Source: Variovorax sp. V93
Lineage (GTDB): Bacteria; Pseudomonadota; Gammaproteobacteria; Burkholderiales; Burkholderiaceae_C
Direction: 5' to 3'
NCBI RefSeq assembly: GCF_041154485.1
Contig: NZ_AP028670.1
Location: forward strand, 496,001 to 560,000
Length of the DNA stretch: 64,000 nt
Below, one piece after another: positions 1-8,186 of the stretch. The position numbers and the translations under genes are program-made. Numbering within the stretch: position 1 is the stretch's first letter; every line of letters starts with the position of its first letter. The notes under the pieces are model-generated. The model had not been told where the DNA came from and did no database searches. It worked only from the letters and a program-made list of their open reading frames with translations.

Positions 1-809
1 GCCAGGATCTGCCGCGTGACGCCGCCCAGAACCATTTCCTGCACACGCGGGTGGCCATAGCCCCCCATCACGAGCAGGTCGGCGCCCAGTTCCGAGACGC
101 GCGACAGCAGCGCAGCGGCGACATCGCTGCCCGCGACATCGCGCTCGAAGCTCGCCTGGATGCCGTGGCGCGCCAGGAAGCGGAGCATCTCCGCGGCGGA
201 GGGCGGCCGATCGTCGCCCGCCTCCTGCGGCCTGCGGAAGTCCACCAGCGTCACCCGGAGGGCGCGCTGCAGCGCCGGCAGCGCCGCCTGGAGCGCCACG
301 GCGGCCTCCCGCGAACCGTTCCAGGCCACCACCGCGTTCCGCGCGACGCCCTCGAAATCGCCGTCGCAAGGCACGACCAGCACCGGCCTGCCCACTTCCA
401 TCAGCACATGGCCGACCAGGCCGTGCACGGCGACGTCCCTCGCGCCCGAGCCGTCGTCGCGGCCCAGCACGACGAGATCGCTCGCGCGACCGTGTTGCAC
501 CACGGCATCGGTCGTCGCTGCGTCGACCACACGAAGCTCGTGCGCGACGGCACCCGTTGCCGCGACGGCTTGCTCGAACTCCCGGCCGATGGTCTCGGCC
601 CGGCGGCGCAGGTAGTCGGCCGACGCCGCGATGAAGTCGCCCACTTCCGGGGCAATGGCATCGGCCGGAATCACGCCGTCGTACCGTCCCGAGGGCACGA
701 GGCCGACGAGATGGCTGCCGTGTGCTCCGGCCCATCGCGCCGCCAGCGCGGTGCGCGCCGCGCAGCGGTCGGAATGGTCGAGATGCACGAGGATGGTTTT
801 GAAGTTCAT
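1..809 (-). CDS. Universal stress protein, tandem-domain type (3' end outside window)
   Basis: The reverse strand stays open from an ATG at 809 to the window edge, giving 269 visible codons. The start reads MNFKTILVHLDHSDRC, the usual first strand of a Usp domain. Near the visible end is GADLLVMGGYGHPRVQEMVLGG, the nucleotide-binding loop of the UspA family (G-x2-G-H, about nine residues, then G). The length indicates two tandem Usp folds, as in the Usp genes at 970 and 41950. Such cytoplasmic proteins accumulate in stressed or growth-arrested cells. It is divergent from the next usp, with a palindromic FNR-type box between them. The stop codon is not in the window. Confidence 0.88.
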   Translation of the reverse strand, partial: MNFKTILVHLDHSDRCAARTALAARWAGAHGSHLVGLVPSGRYDGVIPADAIAPEVGDFIAASADYLRRRAETIGREFEQAVAATGAVAHELRVVDAATTDAVVQHGRASDLVVLGRDDGSGARDVAVHGLVGHVLMEVGRPVLVVPCDGDFEGVARNAVVAWNGSREAAVALQAALPALQRALRVTLVDFRRPQEAGDDRPPSAAEMLRFLARHGIQASFERDVAGSDVAAALLSRVSELGADLLVMGGYGHPRVQEMVLGGVTRQIL

Positions 810-869
810 GGACGGTCCCCGATCGGCAGTGGGATGCACCTTTGGCGCGGCAGAGAGACGGATGGGCGC

Positions 870-910
870 ATCTTCGGCGGCCGCGGTGCGGTGGCCTTGA
901 TGCCGATCAA
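870..910 (-). promoter_or_regulatory. FNR/Anr-type box between divergent usp genes
   Basis: TTGATGCCGATCAA at 897-910 is a perfect TTGAT-N4-ATCAA palindrome. Reading leftwards, a possible -10 hexamer GAAGAT (875-870) follows after 21 nt, the spacing of a class II FNR promoter for the usp gene that starts at 809. In the plus direction no convincing -10 is seen at that spacing, so control of the gene at 970 by this box is less certain. Confidence 0.7.
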
Positions 911-969
911 GCCCGCGCACCGTTCCTCATTGCGCTGGCGCAAGGCATGCGCCGCTGCGCCGGCGCAGC

Positions 970-1815
970 ATGGCCGCCATGCGCACGCTTCCATCGATCC
1001 TCGTCCACCTGGACGGCACCGTCCGCGCCGAAACGCGCTTGCGCTTCGCCCACCAGCTCGCCCAGGCCCATGGGTCCGCGTTGACCGGCTTCTTTGCGGT
1101 CGCGCCGCCGGTGCTGCCGGCACTCGCCCTCCCCGGGGGCCTGCCGGCCATGCCGATGCGGGGGCCGGTCGATCCCGATCACCGGGCGCGTGCCCTCGCG
1201 ACCTTCGAACGCGCCCTGCAGGACAGCGCCGTTCGCAGCGACTGGCAGGAGCTTCGCGGCGAGCCGGTCGTCGAGGCCTTCGTGCGCCGCGCCCTGACTG
1301 CGGACCTCATGGTGCTGGGGCAGCGCGATCCCTTCGACGCCACCGGCTTCGACGTGCCCGGCGATTTCGTCGAGGCAGCGCTGCTCGGCAGCGGCAAGCC
1401 GGCCCTGATCGTTCCCTTCGCAGGCGAACCGCCGGCGCGGTTGCGGACGGTGCTGGTCGCATGGCGCTCCACCCGCGAGGCCGCGAGTGCGCTGGCCACC
1501 GCGACACCGGTGCTGTGCGGGGCGACGCAGCTTCACCTCGTCTGTGCCGCGGAAGACGGCCCGGGCGACCCGCTGTCCGGGATGGCGGCCGTTCGCGACT
1601 GCCTGCGGATGCGGGGCATCGAGCGGGTGCACGAGCATGGGCTTGTCGAGGCGCGGAATCCCGGCAAGGCCCTGCTGTCGCTGGCCACTGAGGTCGGTGC
1701 CGACCTGATCGTCATGGGCTGCTACGGCCACAGCCGGGCAAGGGAACTGGTGCTCGGCGGCGTCACGCGCACCGTGCTGGAATCGGCCACGCTGCCGGTC
1801 TGGATGGCCCATTGA
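970..1815 (+). CDS. Universal stress protein, tandem-domain type
   Basis: This 281-residue protein has two Usp folds. The first begins LPSILVHLDGTVRAE, and the second ends with ADLIVMGCYGHSRARELVLGG, the ATP-binding signature of UspA proteins. The family is cytoplasmic and linked to survival in stress and energy starvation; the ligand here is an inference. The start is ATG at 970, or possibly the ATG at 979, since neither has a strong ribosome-binding site. Its stop overlaps the next gene (TTGA at 1812), implying co-transcription. The FNR-type box at 897 lies just upstream. Confidence 0.9.
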   Translation: MAAMRTLPSILVHLDGTVRAETRLRFAHQLAQAHGSALTGFFAVAPPVLPALALPGGLPAMPMRGPVDPDHRARALATFERALQDSAVRSDWQELRGEPVVEAFVRRALTADLMVLGQRDPFDATGFDVPGDFVEAALLGSGKPALIVPFAGEPPARLRTVLVAWRSTREAASALATATPVLCGATQLHLVCAAEDGPGDPLSGMAAVRDCLRMRGIERVHEHGLVEARNPGKALLSLATEVGADLIVMGCYGHSRARELVLGGVTRTVLESATLPVWMAH

Positions 1816-2900
1816 GCCCGCTGCCGATGCAAGCCGGCGCCGCGCTCGCCCCTTCACCTGCGGCAGCCACCGAGGGAGCTGCCGAGCGCCTGCCGGACAC
1901 CGAGGCAAAGGTCCGCTGCCTCGAGTCGTTTCTCGCGGCGAGCGACGCGAGCGCATTTCCCCAGCGCATCGAGACCCACATGTCATGGGTGCTCGTGGGC
2001 AGGACGCAGGTGCTGAAGCTGAAGAAGCCGGTGGTCTATCCCCCTGTCGACTACTCGAGCGTGGAGGCACGGGAATGCAACGCCAGGCGGGAACTGCGGC
2101 TGAACCGCCGCCTGGCGCCGGATGTCTACCTGGGCCTGCTGGCGCTGCAGTGGCACGGCGGCATGCTCAGCGCCGTCCCGGAAGCCTATCTGCCGCCGGG
2201 CCGGCAGACGGTGGACTGGGCCGTCGTCATGCGGCGGCTCCCGCAGGCACGCATGCTCGACGAGGTCATCCGCCGCAACGGACTCGGGCCGGCGGATCTC
2301 GAAGCACTGGCCGCCACGCTGGCGGCCTTCTACCAGGGCGCGGTACGCGCCGCGGTGGACGAGGGCGAGTACGTCGCGCGGTTGCGCCACGGCATTGCGC
2401 TCAGCACGCGCATGCTCGAGCGCGCCGGGTCCGCCCTGCCGCGCGCTCACGAAGCCTGCCAGGCGATGAACGAGGCCCTGAGCCTGCACGAAGGGCTGCT
2501 GCGCGCACGCGCGGCCGCCGGCCGTCTCGTCGAAGGCCATGGCGACCTGCGGGCCGAGCACGTGTGCCTCGTGGATCCTCCGGCCGTGTTCGATGCGCTC
2601 GAGTTCGACGCCCGCCTCGGCGAGGTCGACCCCTTCGACGAGCTGTGTTTCCTGGGCCTGGAATGCGACATGGCCGGCAACCCATCGGTTGGCCCGCTGC
2701 TGTGCGCCCGCATGGCGCCGGCGCTCGACGACGCACCGCCGCCGGCACTGCTGCGCCTGTACACCGCGAAGAACGCGCTGATGCGGGCACGCCTGAGCGT
2801 CGCACATCTGATGGAGCCCGATCCGCGCCATCCGGAGAAATGGCTGCCGCAGGCTTCGCGCTATCTGAAGCGAGCGCTCTTGGCGCTTTCCGACATCTGA
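1812..2900 (+). CDS. Aminoglycoside-phosphotransferase-fold kinase-like protein (COG2187 type)
   Basis: The 362-residue product resembles the phosphotransferase half of COG2187 proteins, which elsewhere are often fused to an AAA/P-loop kinase; that second domain is absent here. GHGDLRAEHVCL near residue 245 is the catalytic HGD loop, and DALEFDARLGEVDPFDEL is the metal-binding aspartate region. VLKLKKPVVYP near residue 65 looks like the nucleotide-binding lysine strand. The substrate is unknown, and no antibiotic resistance role is implied. The TTG start overlaps the usp stop; an ATG at 1827 is an alternative. It probably belongs to the usp operon. Confidence 0.75.
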   Translation: MSPLPMQAGAALAPSPAAATEGAAERLPDTEAKVRCLESFLAASDASAFPQRIETHMSWVLVGRTQVLKLKKPVVYPPVDYSSVEARECNARRELRLNRRLAPDVYLGLLALQWHGGMLSAVPEAYLPPGRQTVDWAVVMRRLPQARMLDEVIRRNGLGPADLEALAATLAAFYQGAVRAAVDEGEYVARLRHGIALSTRMLERAGSALPRAHEACQAMNEALSLHEGLLRARAAAGRLVEGHGDLRAEHVCLVDPPAVFDALEFDARLGEVDPFDELCFLGLECDMAGNPSVGPLLCARMAPALDDAPPPALLRLYTAKNALMRARLSVAHLMEPDPRHPEKWLPQASRYLKRALLALSDI

Positions 2901-2940
2901 AGGGCCGCTGCCGCGGCCCGTTGCCGAAGTCGCGCCGGGA

Positions 2941-2982
2941 CTGATCCAGCGCAAGGAATGACGGCGCGCGAATTCCTAGAGT
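2941..2982 (+). promoter_or_regulatory. FNR-type box and -10 element upstream of hsp20
   Basis: CTGATCCAGCGCAA at 2941-2954 differs by one base from the identical boxes at 15821, 20173 and 29240. A -10 hexamer TAGAGT at 2977-2982 follows after exactly 22 nt. The surrounding TTCCTAGAGTGGA also recurs at the 29240 promoter. A class II Crp/Fnr-activated promoter is inferred. Confidence 0.72.
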
Positions 2983-3053
2983 GGAAGCTCGCACGGCCGC
3001 CCGACCGAAGGGCAGGTCCGGTGCGAAATCCAACCAACCTTCTGGAGCAAACG

Positions 3054-3476
3054 ATGAACGCACTGACTCGCCTTGACCGCCTTGAAAACCTGTTTCCCGA
3101 CATGCTGCGCCGCTGGGCACGGCCCCTGCAACTGATCGACGACGTCGAACTGCCGGCCGACATCCGTGTCGACGTGAGCGAGAACGACAAGGAATACCTT
3201 GTCACGGCCGAGATTCCCGGCGCGAAGAAGGAGGACGTCCGCGTCTCGATCGACGGCAACTATGTGTCGATCGCCGCCGAGATCAAGAAGGACCTGGAGA
3301 AGAAGCATGGCCGCGCCCTGGTCACCGAGACCTACCGGGGCAGCGTGTCGCGCGGCTTCTCGCTCGCCACCGAGGTCGACGAGAAGACCGCCGTCGCCAA
3401 GCTGGAGGATGGCGTGCTGCGCCTGACGCTTCCCAAGCGCGAAGGCACCGGCCGCAGCACCCTCACGATCCAGTAA
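3054..3476 (+). CDS. Small heat-shock protein Hsp20
   Basis: The 140-residue protein has an alpha-crystallin domain from about residue 40 (ADIRVDVSENDKEYLVTAEI) to the C-terminus. It includes the conserved GVLRLTLPKR strand near residue 120 and ends in a short tail. Hsp20 proteins are ATP-independent holdases that bind unfolding proteins in the cytoplasm. The chosen ATG has a GGAG ribosome-binding site 8 nt upstream; an in-frame ATG at 2958 lies inside the promoter element and is rejected. The gene is monocistronic, between an FNR-type box and a strong hairpin, so it is probably induced in oxygen limitation rather than only by heat. Confidence 0.93.
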   Translation: MNALTRLDRLENLFPDMLRRWARPLQLIDDVELPADIRVDVSENDKEYLVTAEIPGAKKEDVRVSIDGNYVSIAAEIKKDLEKKHGRALVTETYRGSVSRGFSLATEVDEKTAVAKLEDGVLRLTLPKREGTGRSTLTIQ

Positions 3477-3483
3477 GCGGCCT

Positions 3484-3508
3484 GCCGGCGCGCCGCGCGC
3501 GCGCCGGC
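3484..3508 (+). terminator. GC-rich stem-loop after hsp20
   Basis: Positions 3484-3493 and 3499-3508 form a perfect 10-bp stem with a 5-nt loop, starting 8 nt after the hsp20 stop. There is no T-run, so it may act as a transcript-stabilising or weak termination hairpin. Confidence 0.5.
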
Positions 3509-3517
3509 GCCCCCGGC

Positions 3518-3559
3518 TTGATTCAACGCAAGGCAGCGGTTTCCTCCAGCACGAGGAGT
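3518..3559 (+). promoter_or_regulatory. FNR-type box upstream of the 3606 gene
   Basis: TTGATTCAACGCAA at 3518-3531 matches the island's TTGAT-N3-CGCAA pattern. At the 22-nt spacing the hexamer is AGGAGT (3554-3559), a weak -10. The position between hsp20 and the next gene fits a separate promoter. Confidence 0.55.
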
Positions 3560-3605
3560 TGACGGCCATCAAGGGGCGCCATGCACCGAAAGATAGCCTC
3601 CACCC

Positions 3606-4343
3606 ATGACGCAATCGCTGCAGCTTTCCTCGAACATTTCCGGCCCGCGGCTGGGCGACACGTTCCTGGCCGGCGACCTGTCGTCCATCCTCGCGCACGC
3701 ATCCCGGCTGAAGGCTGCGTGGCGCGCGGGCAGCGCCGGCGACCGGCCGCTGCTCGGCAGGAACATCGCCTTGCTGCGCCCGCGGCCGCCCGAACCGGAC
3801 CTGCCGTTGCTGCAGCGCGCAGCGCTGGAGCTGGGCGCGCGGGTGGCGCATGTGCGGCTCGGTCCCCCGATCGAGCCGACGGGAACCAAGTTCCGCGGGC
3901 TCGCGCAGATGCTCGGCCGGCTCTACGATGCGATCGACTGCGCGGAGCTCGCGCCTGCCGAGGTGCGGATGATCGAGCAGCACGCGGGTGTGCCGGTCTA
4001 CGACGATCTCGAAGGCCCCGGCCATCCCGCGCGGGCATTGGCCGACCTGATGGCCCTGCGCGACCATGGCTGCAAGCCGGGGCCGAACACGCCGATCGCC
4101 TTTTTCGGCGACCCGCTTGCGGTGCGCGCGAAGAACTTCTTCGAGTTCGCCCGCCGCGAGGGATTCTCTCTGCGCTTGCCCGATCCTTCCGGCGCGGTGA
4201 GCGACGCGGCTTTTTCGGTCGGCGCCGTCGACCCGGACCACTGGGTGCTGCGTGCGCCCACGGGTCCGATCGACGCTGCGGAGTGCGCGCAGAACCACCG
4301 CTTCGCGCTGCAGGCGATGCTGCTCGCCACGATGCCGGCCTGA
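3606..4343 (+). CDS. Shortened ornithine-carbamoyltransferase-like protein
   Basis: The 245-residue protein follows the ornithine carbamoyltransferase fold with pieces missing; the normal length is about 330. The segment around residues 85-135 (ELGARVAHVRLG, then GRLYDAIDCAEL, then AGVPVYDDLEGPGHPARALADLM) aligns with the region ending in HPTQ-x-LADLLT of OTCase. The tail ECAQNHRFALQAMLLATM matches the OTCase C-terminal helix. The carbamoyl-phosphate loop STRTR is replaced by PRPPEPD, and no HCLP motif is present, so catalysis is doubtful. A related, even shorter paralogue lies at 28717. Both have FNR-type boxes, suggesting a regulatory or structural role in the same stress response. Confidence 0.68.
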   Translation: MTQSLQLSSNISGPRLGDTFLAGDLSSILAHASRLKAAWRAGSAGDRPLLGRNIALLRPRPPEPDLPLLQRAALELGARVAHVRLGPPIEPTGTKFRGLAQMLGRLYDAIDCAELAPAEVRMIEQHAGVPVYDDLEGPGHPARALADLMALRDHGCKPGPNTPIAFFGDPLAVRAKNFFEFARREGFSLRLPDPSGAVSDAAFSVGAVDPDHWVLRAPTGPIDAAECAQNHRFALQAMLLATMPA

Positions 4344-4382
4344 GCCCGCTGCGCCAGGCGGCGCGCCTTGCGTCTTCGGCGC

Positions 4383-5891
4383 TCAGGGCGCGGCTTCGAC
4401 GCGCACCACCGGCAGTTGCGAGCGCACGAAGCTCAACGCGTACTGGAGCTCGCCGAGGCTCTGGGCATGCAGCGTGAAGAGCGGCTGGCCGCGCTCGACG
4501 CGGTCCTGCACGCGCACGTGCATCGAGGCTCCTGCGGCCGGATCGCGCGGCGCACCGGCCAGCTTGGCCATGCGGGCCACCAGGCGGGTGTCGATGCCCG
4601 ACACCACCCCCGCCGCGGGCGCGGTCACGCAGTGTGTGTGGGCGGCCTTGGGCGGCACGCGCAGGCCGCCCTGTGCCTCGCAGATCGCAATGAATCGTGC
4701 GAGCGCGCGCCCGTCCTCCAGCACCGCACGCGCCAGCGCGTTGCCGGCACCGGTCGCCGCCTTGCCCGCCAGCTCGAGCAGCAGCCCGGCCAGCAGGAGC
4801 GCGCGCTCGCGCAGGTCCGACGGCGCATCGGCGGAGCGTTCGAGCACCGCCATCACATCCATCGCCTCGAGCGCCGGGCCGACGCCGCGGCCGACCGGCT
4901 GGCTGCCGTCGGTGAACACCGTGCGCACATGCAGGCCCAGCGCCGCGCCCACCGACACCAGGCTGCGCGAGAGCTGGCCGGCGGCGGCGTCGCTGCGCAC
5001 CTTGGCCAGCGGGCCGACCGGGATGTCGATCAGCACGCGCTGCGAACCCATCGCGGCCTTCTTGGAGAGGATGGACGCCACCATGAGGCCCTCGCTGTCG
5101 ATGCCGAGCGGCCGCTCCACGCGGATCAGCATGTCGTCCGCGGGACTGACGCGCATGGCGCTTCCCCACGCAATGCAGCCGCCTTCGCGCTCGACCACGC
5201 GGCGCATCGCCGCCAGGTCCAGGTCGACGGGCGCGAGCGTTTCCATCACGTCGGCCGTGCCGGCCGCCGAGGTGATGGCGCGCGACGAGGTCTTGGGCAT
5301 CACCAGGCCGCAGGCCGCGATGATCGGCACGACCAGCAGCGTGGTCCGGTTGCCCGGCAAGCCGCCGATGCAATGCTTGTCCATCACGGGCGACGTGCCC
5401 CAGTCGATGCGCTCCCCGACATCGACCATGGCGCGGGTCAGCGCCACGGTCTCGTCGAGGCCGAGGCCGCGCCCGGCACAGACCGTCACGAAGGAGGCCA
5501 GGTGGATGTCGGCGAGGCGCCCGCGGCTCACGTCCTCCATCAGCGCCCGCAGCGCCGCGTAGTCCAGGCTGCCGCCATGCACCTTGTTGCGCAGGTGCGC
5601 CAGCGAATCGAGGATCGGCGGGTGCCGCACCACCAGCTCTTCGCCCTCGGCCGCGCCCATCAGGTGCCAGGCCGCCTCCGACAGCGCGATCTCGTCGTTG
5701 CGCAGCCAGTCGCCGCTCACCTGGTGCAGGATCGCGAACAGATGGCGCCCATTGGCAATCAGCTCGACCTGTGCCTGCGACTGGAAGCCCTCGGCGCGGC
5801 ACACGGCGCAGTCGCTGCGCATGTAGACCACGGGCTGCTGGTAGGTGTCGATGCCGGCGCGGCGGGCCAGCAGGCGGTTGTGTGACGGCAT
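4383..5891 (-). CDS. Thymidine phosphorylase / AMP phosphorylase-like enzyme
   Basis: The 502-residue protein matches the long (about 500 residue) thymidine phosphorylase-2/AMP phosphorylase group rather than the 440-residue DeoA. Visible features are DKHCIGGLPGNRTTLLVVPI around residue 185, KTSSRAITSAAGTADVMET around 215, and a C-terminal barrel-sandwich domain. These enzymes split nucleosides or AMP with phosphate to give a base and a sugar phosphate. The ATG at 5891 has AAGGAG just upstream and is preferred over the 5918 start. An FNR-type box precedes it, so it may supply pentose phosphate as a carbon and energy source in hypoxia. Confidence 0.85.
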   Translation of the reverse strand: MPSHNRLLARRAGIDTYQQPVVYMRSDCAVCRAEGFQSQAQVELIANGRHLFAILHQVSGDWLRNDEIALSEAAWHLMGAAEGEELVVRHPPILDSLAHLRNKVHGGSLDYAALRALMEDVSRGRLADIHLASFVTVCAGRGLGLDETVALTRAMVDVGERIDWGTSPVMDKHCIGGLPGNRTTLLVVPIIAACGLVMPKTSSRAITSAAGTADVMETLAPVDLDLAAMRRVVEREGGCIAWGSAMRVSPADDMLIRVERPLGIDSEGLMVASILSKKAAMGSQRVLIDIPVGPLAKVRSDAAAGQLSRSLVSVGAALGLHVRTVFTDGSQPVGRGVGPALEAMDVMAVLERSADAPSDLRERALLLAGLLLELAGKAATGAGNALARAVLEDGRALARFIAICEAQGGLRVPPKAAHTHCVTAPAAGVVSGIDTRLVARMAKLAGAPRDPAAGASMHVRVQDRVERGQPLFTLHAQSLGELQYALSFVRSQLPVVRVEAAP

Positions 5892-5908
5892 GGGCGCTCC
5901 TTGCGGCC

Positions 5909-5950
5909 AGCTTGGCATGCGCCGGGCGCACGGGGCTTGATGCCCGTCAA
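5909..5950 (-). promoter_or_regulatory. FNR-type box upstream of the phosphorylase gene
   Basis: On the minus strand the box reads TTGACGGGCATCAA (5950-5937). A possible -10 CAAGCT (5914-5909) follows after 22 nt, 17 nt before the gene start at 5891. Confidence 0.62.
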
Positions 5951-5966
5951 GTGCGCGCCACGGTGC

Positions 5967-6860
5967 TCACGTCCCGCCGGTGCGGCGAACCGGCAGCGCG
6001 TTGAGCGGAATGCGCAGGTAGGACACGCCGTTGTCGTCGGCCGGCGGCAGCCGGCCCGCGCGCACGTTGACCTGGATCGACGGCAGGATGAGCGTCGGCA
6101 CATCGAGCGTGGCGTCGCGCGCGCGCCGCATGGCCACGAACGCGTCCTCGGCGATGCCGTCGCGCACATGGATGTTGCGCGCGCGCTGCTCGGCCACCGT
6201 GGTCTGCCATTGCGCCGGCCGCGATGGCGGCGGGTAGTCGTGGCAGACATACATCGAGGTCTCGGGCGGCAGTTCCAGCAGCCGGCGCATCGACGCGTAC
6301 AGCTGGCGCGCATCGCCCCCGGGGAAGTCGGCGCGCGCGCTGCCGAGGTCCGGCATGAAGAGCGTGTCGCCGACGAACACCGCCCCGCCGATCAGGTAGG
6401 CCATGTCGGCAGGCGTGTGGCCGGGCACCAGGAGGGCGGTGGCCTCTATGGCGCCGATGCGGAAGCTCTCGCCGTCCCTGAACAGGTGGTCGAACTGGCT
6501 GCCGTCGGGCAGGAAGCCGCGCTCCAGGTTGAAGAGCGTCTTGAAGGTGGCCTGTACCGTGCGGATGTGCTCGCCGATGGCAACGCGCCCGCCGACCCGC
6601 CCTTGAAGATAGGCAGCCGCCGAAAGGTGATCGGCATGCGCATGGGTCTCCAGGATCCAGTCGACCTGCAGCCCGTGCTCGGCCACGCAGGCCAGCACCC
6701 GGTCCACGGATGCGGTGCCGGTGTGGCCCGACTTGAAGTCGTAGTCGAGCACCGGATCGATCACGGCGGCGCGCAGCGTGGCCGGATCCCACACGAGGTA
6801 GGACACGGTGCCCGTCTGGGGATCGAAGAAGGCCTGGACCGAGGCTGAGGTGTTGTTCAT
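5967..6860 (-). CDS. blh: MBL-fold hydrolase, persulfide dioxygenase/BigR-associated (Blh) type
   Basis: This 297-residue metallo-beta-lactamase-fold protein carries THAHADH near residue 71, GHTPADM near 147 and VFVGDTLF near 161, the metal ligands of glyoxalase-II/ETHE1-like enzymes. Members next to BigR-type repressors oxidise or handle persulfides and help detoxify sulfide. It is divergent from an ArsR-family gene whose cysteines match BigR, and two thiosulfate-type transporters follow that gene. A TTGACT/TATAAT promoter on the minus strand overlaps the repressor's promoter, so repression relieved by persulfide is likely. The exact substrate is inferred from context. Confidence 0.85.
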   Translation of the reverse strand: MNNTSASVQAFFDPQTGTVSYLVWDPATLRAAVIDPVLDYDFKSGHTGTASVDRVLACVAEHGLQVDWILETHAHADHLSAAAYLQGRVGGRVAIGEHIRTVQATFKTLFNLERGFLPDGSQFDHLFRDGESFRIGAIEATALLVPGHTPADMAYLIGGAVFVGDTLFMPDLGSARADFPGGDARQLYASMRRLLELPPETSMYVCHDYPPPSRPAQWQTTVAEQRARNIHVRDGIAEDAFVAMRRARDATLDVPTLILPSIQVNVRAGRLPPADDNGVSYLRIPLNALPVRRTGGT

Positions 6861-6890
6861 GGCGGACTTGCGAAGCTGATCGATGATCTA

Positions 6891-6928
6891 TTGATAAATA
6901 TTATATTGATTGATATAATGAAGTCAAC
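6891..6928. promoter_or_regulatory. Overlapping divergent promoters with AT-rich BigR-type operator
   Basis: On the plus strand, TTGATA (6891-6896) and TATAAT (6914-6919) are 17 nt apart, serving the repressor gene. On the minus strand, TTGACT (6927-6922) and TATAAT (6905-6900) are 16 nt apart, serving the MBL gene. The shared centre TATATTGATTGATATA is AT-rich and imperfectly palindromic in a GC-rich region, as expected of an ArsR/BigR operator that blocks both promoters. Confidence 0.75.
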
Positions 6929-6941
6929 CGGAATCCGACCC

Positions 6942-7280
6942 ATGCGCACGAGAGCCATCCAGCCCCCCCACCCCGTCTTCGATCCCGAGATCCTGCGCGG
7001 CGCCGCTGCCCGCGCGGTCGGCATGCTCAAGGTCCTGGCCAACGAGGACCGCATGCTGCTGCTGTGCCAGCTCTCCCAGGGCGAGATGTGCGTGAGCGAA
7101 CTCGAGGCGCAGCTCGACATCCGCCAGCCGACGCTGTCCCAGCAGCTCGGCGTGCTGCGCAACGAAGGCGTGGTCACCACGCGCCGCCAGGGCAAGAACG
7201 TCTTCTACGCAGTGGCGGACCCGGCGCTGCTGGAGATCCTCGCCCTGCTCTACCGCATCTACTGCCCGAAGGAAAAATGA
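6942..7280 (+). CDS. bigR: ArsR-family persulfide-responsive repressor, BigR/SqrR type
   Basis: With the start at 6942 the protein has 112 residues and cysteines at 42 (MLLLCQL) and 108 (IYCPKEK), the same positions as the redox pair described for Xylella BigR. The helix-turn-helix [19 protein letters not shown] is nearly that of BigR. Earlier in-frame starts (6891, 6918) overlap the -35 or -10 of the promoter, so they are rejected. BigR/SqrR proteins release DNA when persulfides link the two cysteines. The gene overlaps the following transporter by ATGA and probably represses both itself and the divergent MBL gene. Confidence 0.88.
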   Translation: MRTRAIQPPHPVFDPEILRGAAARAVGMLKVLANEDRMLLLCQLSQGEMCVSELEAQLDIRQPTLSQQLGVLRNEGVVTTRRQGKNVFYAVADPALLEILALLYRIYCPKEK

Positions 7281-7717
7281 TCATGACCATCGACTGGCCT
7301 GCATTCACGCCCTGGGCCGCACTGGCCGGCGGTGCGCTCGTCGGCGCGGCCGCCGCGATGTTCGTGCTGCTCAATGGCCGCATCGCCGGCATCAGCGGCA
7401 TCGTCGGCGGCCTGCTGCGGCCGGTCGGCGGCGACGTGGCCTGGCGCCTCGCGTTCGTGGCCGGCCTCGTCGCAGCGCCGGCGGCCTACGCGGTCTTCGC
7501 GGACTGGCCCGCGCCCCGCATCGATGCCGGCTACGGGCCGCTCGTCGTGGCCGGCCTCCTGGTCGGCGTGGGCACGCGCTACGCGTCGGGCTGCACGAGC
7601 GGCCACGGCGTCTGCGGCCTGTCGCGGCTGTCGCCGCGCTCCATGGCGGCGACCGCGCTCTTCATGGCGGCCGGCTTCCTGACGGTCTTCGCGATGCGCC
7701 ATCTGCCCAGCCTCTAA
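7277..7717 (+). CDS. YeeE/YedE-type sulfur-compound transporter, first half
   Basis: This 146-residue inner-membrane protein has about four hydrophobic segments. [10 protein letters not shown] near residue 113 is the cysteine signature of the YeeE/YedE (Sulf_transp) family, which moves thiosulfate or related sulfur compounds. The family is often split into two short genes, as here with the gene at 7728. The ATG overlaps the repressor stop. Longer upstream extensions of this frame overlap the repressor gene and are rejected. Control by the BigR-type repressor is inferred from the operon. Confidence 0.87.
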   Translation: MIMTIDWPAFTPWAALAGGALVGAAAAMFVLLNGRIAGISGIVGGLLRPVGGDVAWRLAFVAGLVAAPAAYAVFADWPAPRIDAGYGPLVVAGLLVGVGTRYASGCTSGHGVCGLSRLSPRSMAATALFMAAGFLTVFAMRHLPSL

Positions 7718-7727
7718 GGAACACCTC

Positions 7728-8186
7728 ATGACGGTCCTCACTTCATTCCTTGCCGGCCTCGTGTTCGGCCTCGGCCTGATCGTTTCCGGCATGGCCAACC
7801 CCGCCAAGGTGCTCGGCTTCCTGGACCTGGGCGGGCGCTGGGACCCCTCGCTTGCCTTTGTGATGGGCGGCGCGATCGCCGTCGGAGCCGTCGCGTTCGC
7901 GGTGGCTCGGCGGCGCACGGTCTCCTTCCTCGGCGCCGCCATGCGGCTGCCGACCGCGCGCACGGTCGATCGCCGCCTGGCCGTGGGCAGCGTCCTGTTC
8001 GGCATCGGCTGGGGCGTGGCCGGCTTCTGCCCCGGCCCCGGCCTGGTGGCTGCCGGCATGGGCGAGGCCAAGGCGCTGGTCTTCGTCGCCGCGATGCTCG
8101 CGGGCATGGCGGGCTACGAGCTGATCGAGCGCAGCAGATCCCGCCCCGCGGACATGCCGAGCGCTCCGGGGGATGCAGCGCCATGA
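7728..8186 (+). CDS. YeeE/YedE-type sulfur-compound transporter, second half
   Basis: The 152-residue membrane protein begins with a hydrophobic helix (FLAGLVFGLGLIVSGMANPAKV) and contains GVAGFCPGPGLVAAG near residue 100, the second-half cysteine motif of split YeeE/YedE transporters. It lies 10 nt after the first half and overlaps the next gene by ATGA. Together the two halves probably form one transporter supplying or removing sulfur species for the MBL enzyme. Confidence 0.86.
   Translation: MTVLTSFLAGLVFGLGLIVSGMANPAKVLGFLDLGGRWDPSLAFVMGGAIAVGAVAFAVARRRTVSFLGAAMRLPTARTVDRRLAVGSVLFGIGWGVAGFCPGPGLVAAGMGEAKALVFVAAMLAGMAGYELIERSRSRPADMPSAPGDAAP

Noticed and set aside
911..938. Rightward promoter for the usp gene at 970 from the 897 box
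   Set aside because: The hexamer at the class II distance (CGCTGG) is not -10-like, so only the leftward promoter is proposed.
3523..5931. Very long minus-strand frame (802 codons) over the OTCase-like and phosphorylase genes
   Set aside because: Arginine/alanine-rich translation with no domain; it shadows the phosphorylase gene in another frame, an effect of high GC content.
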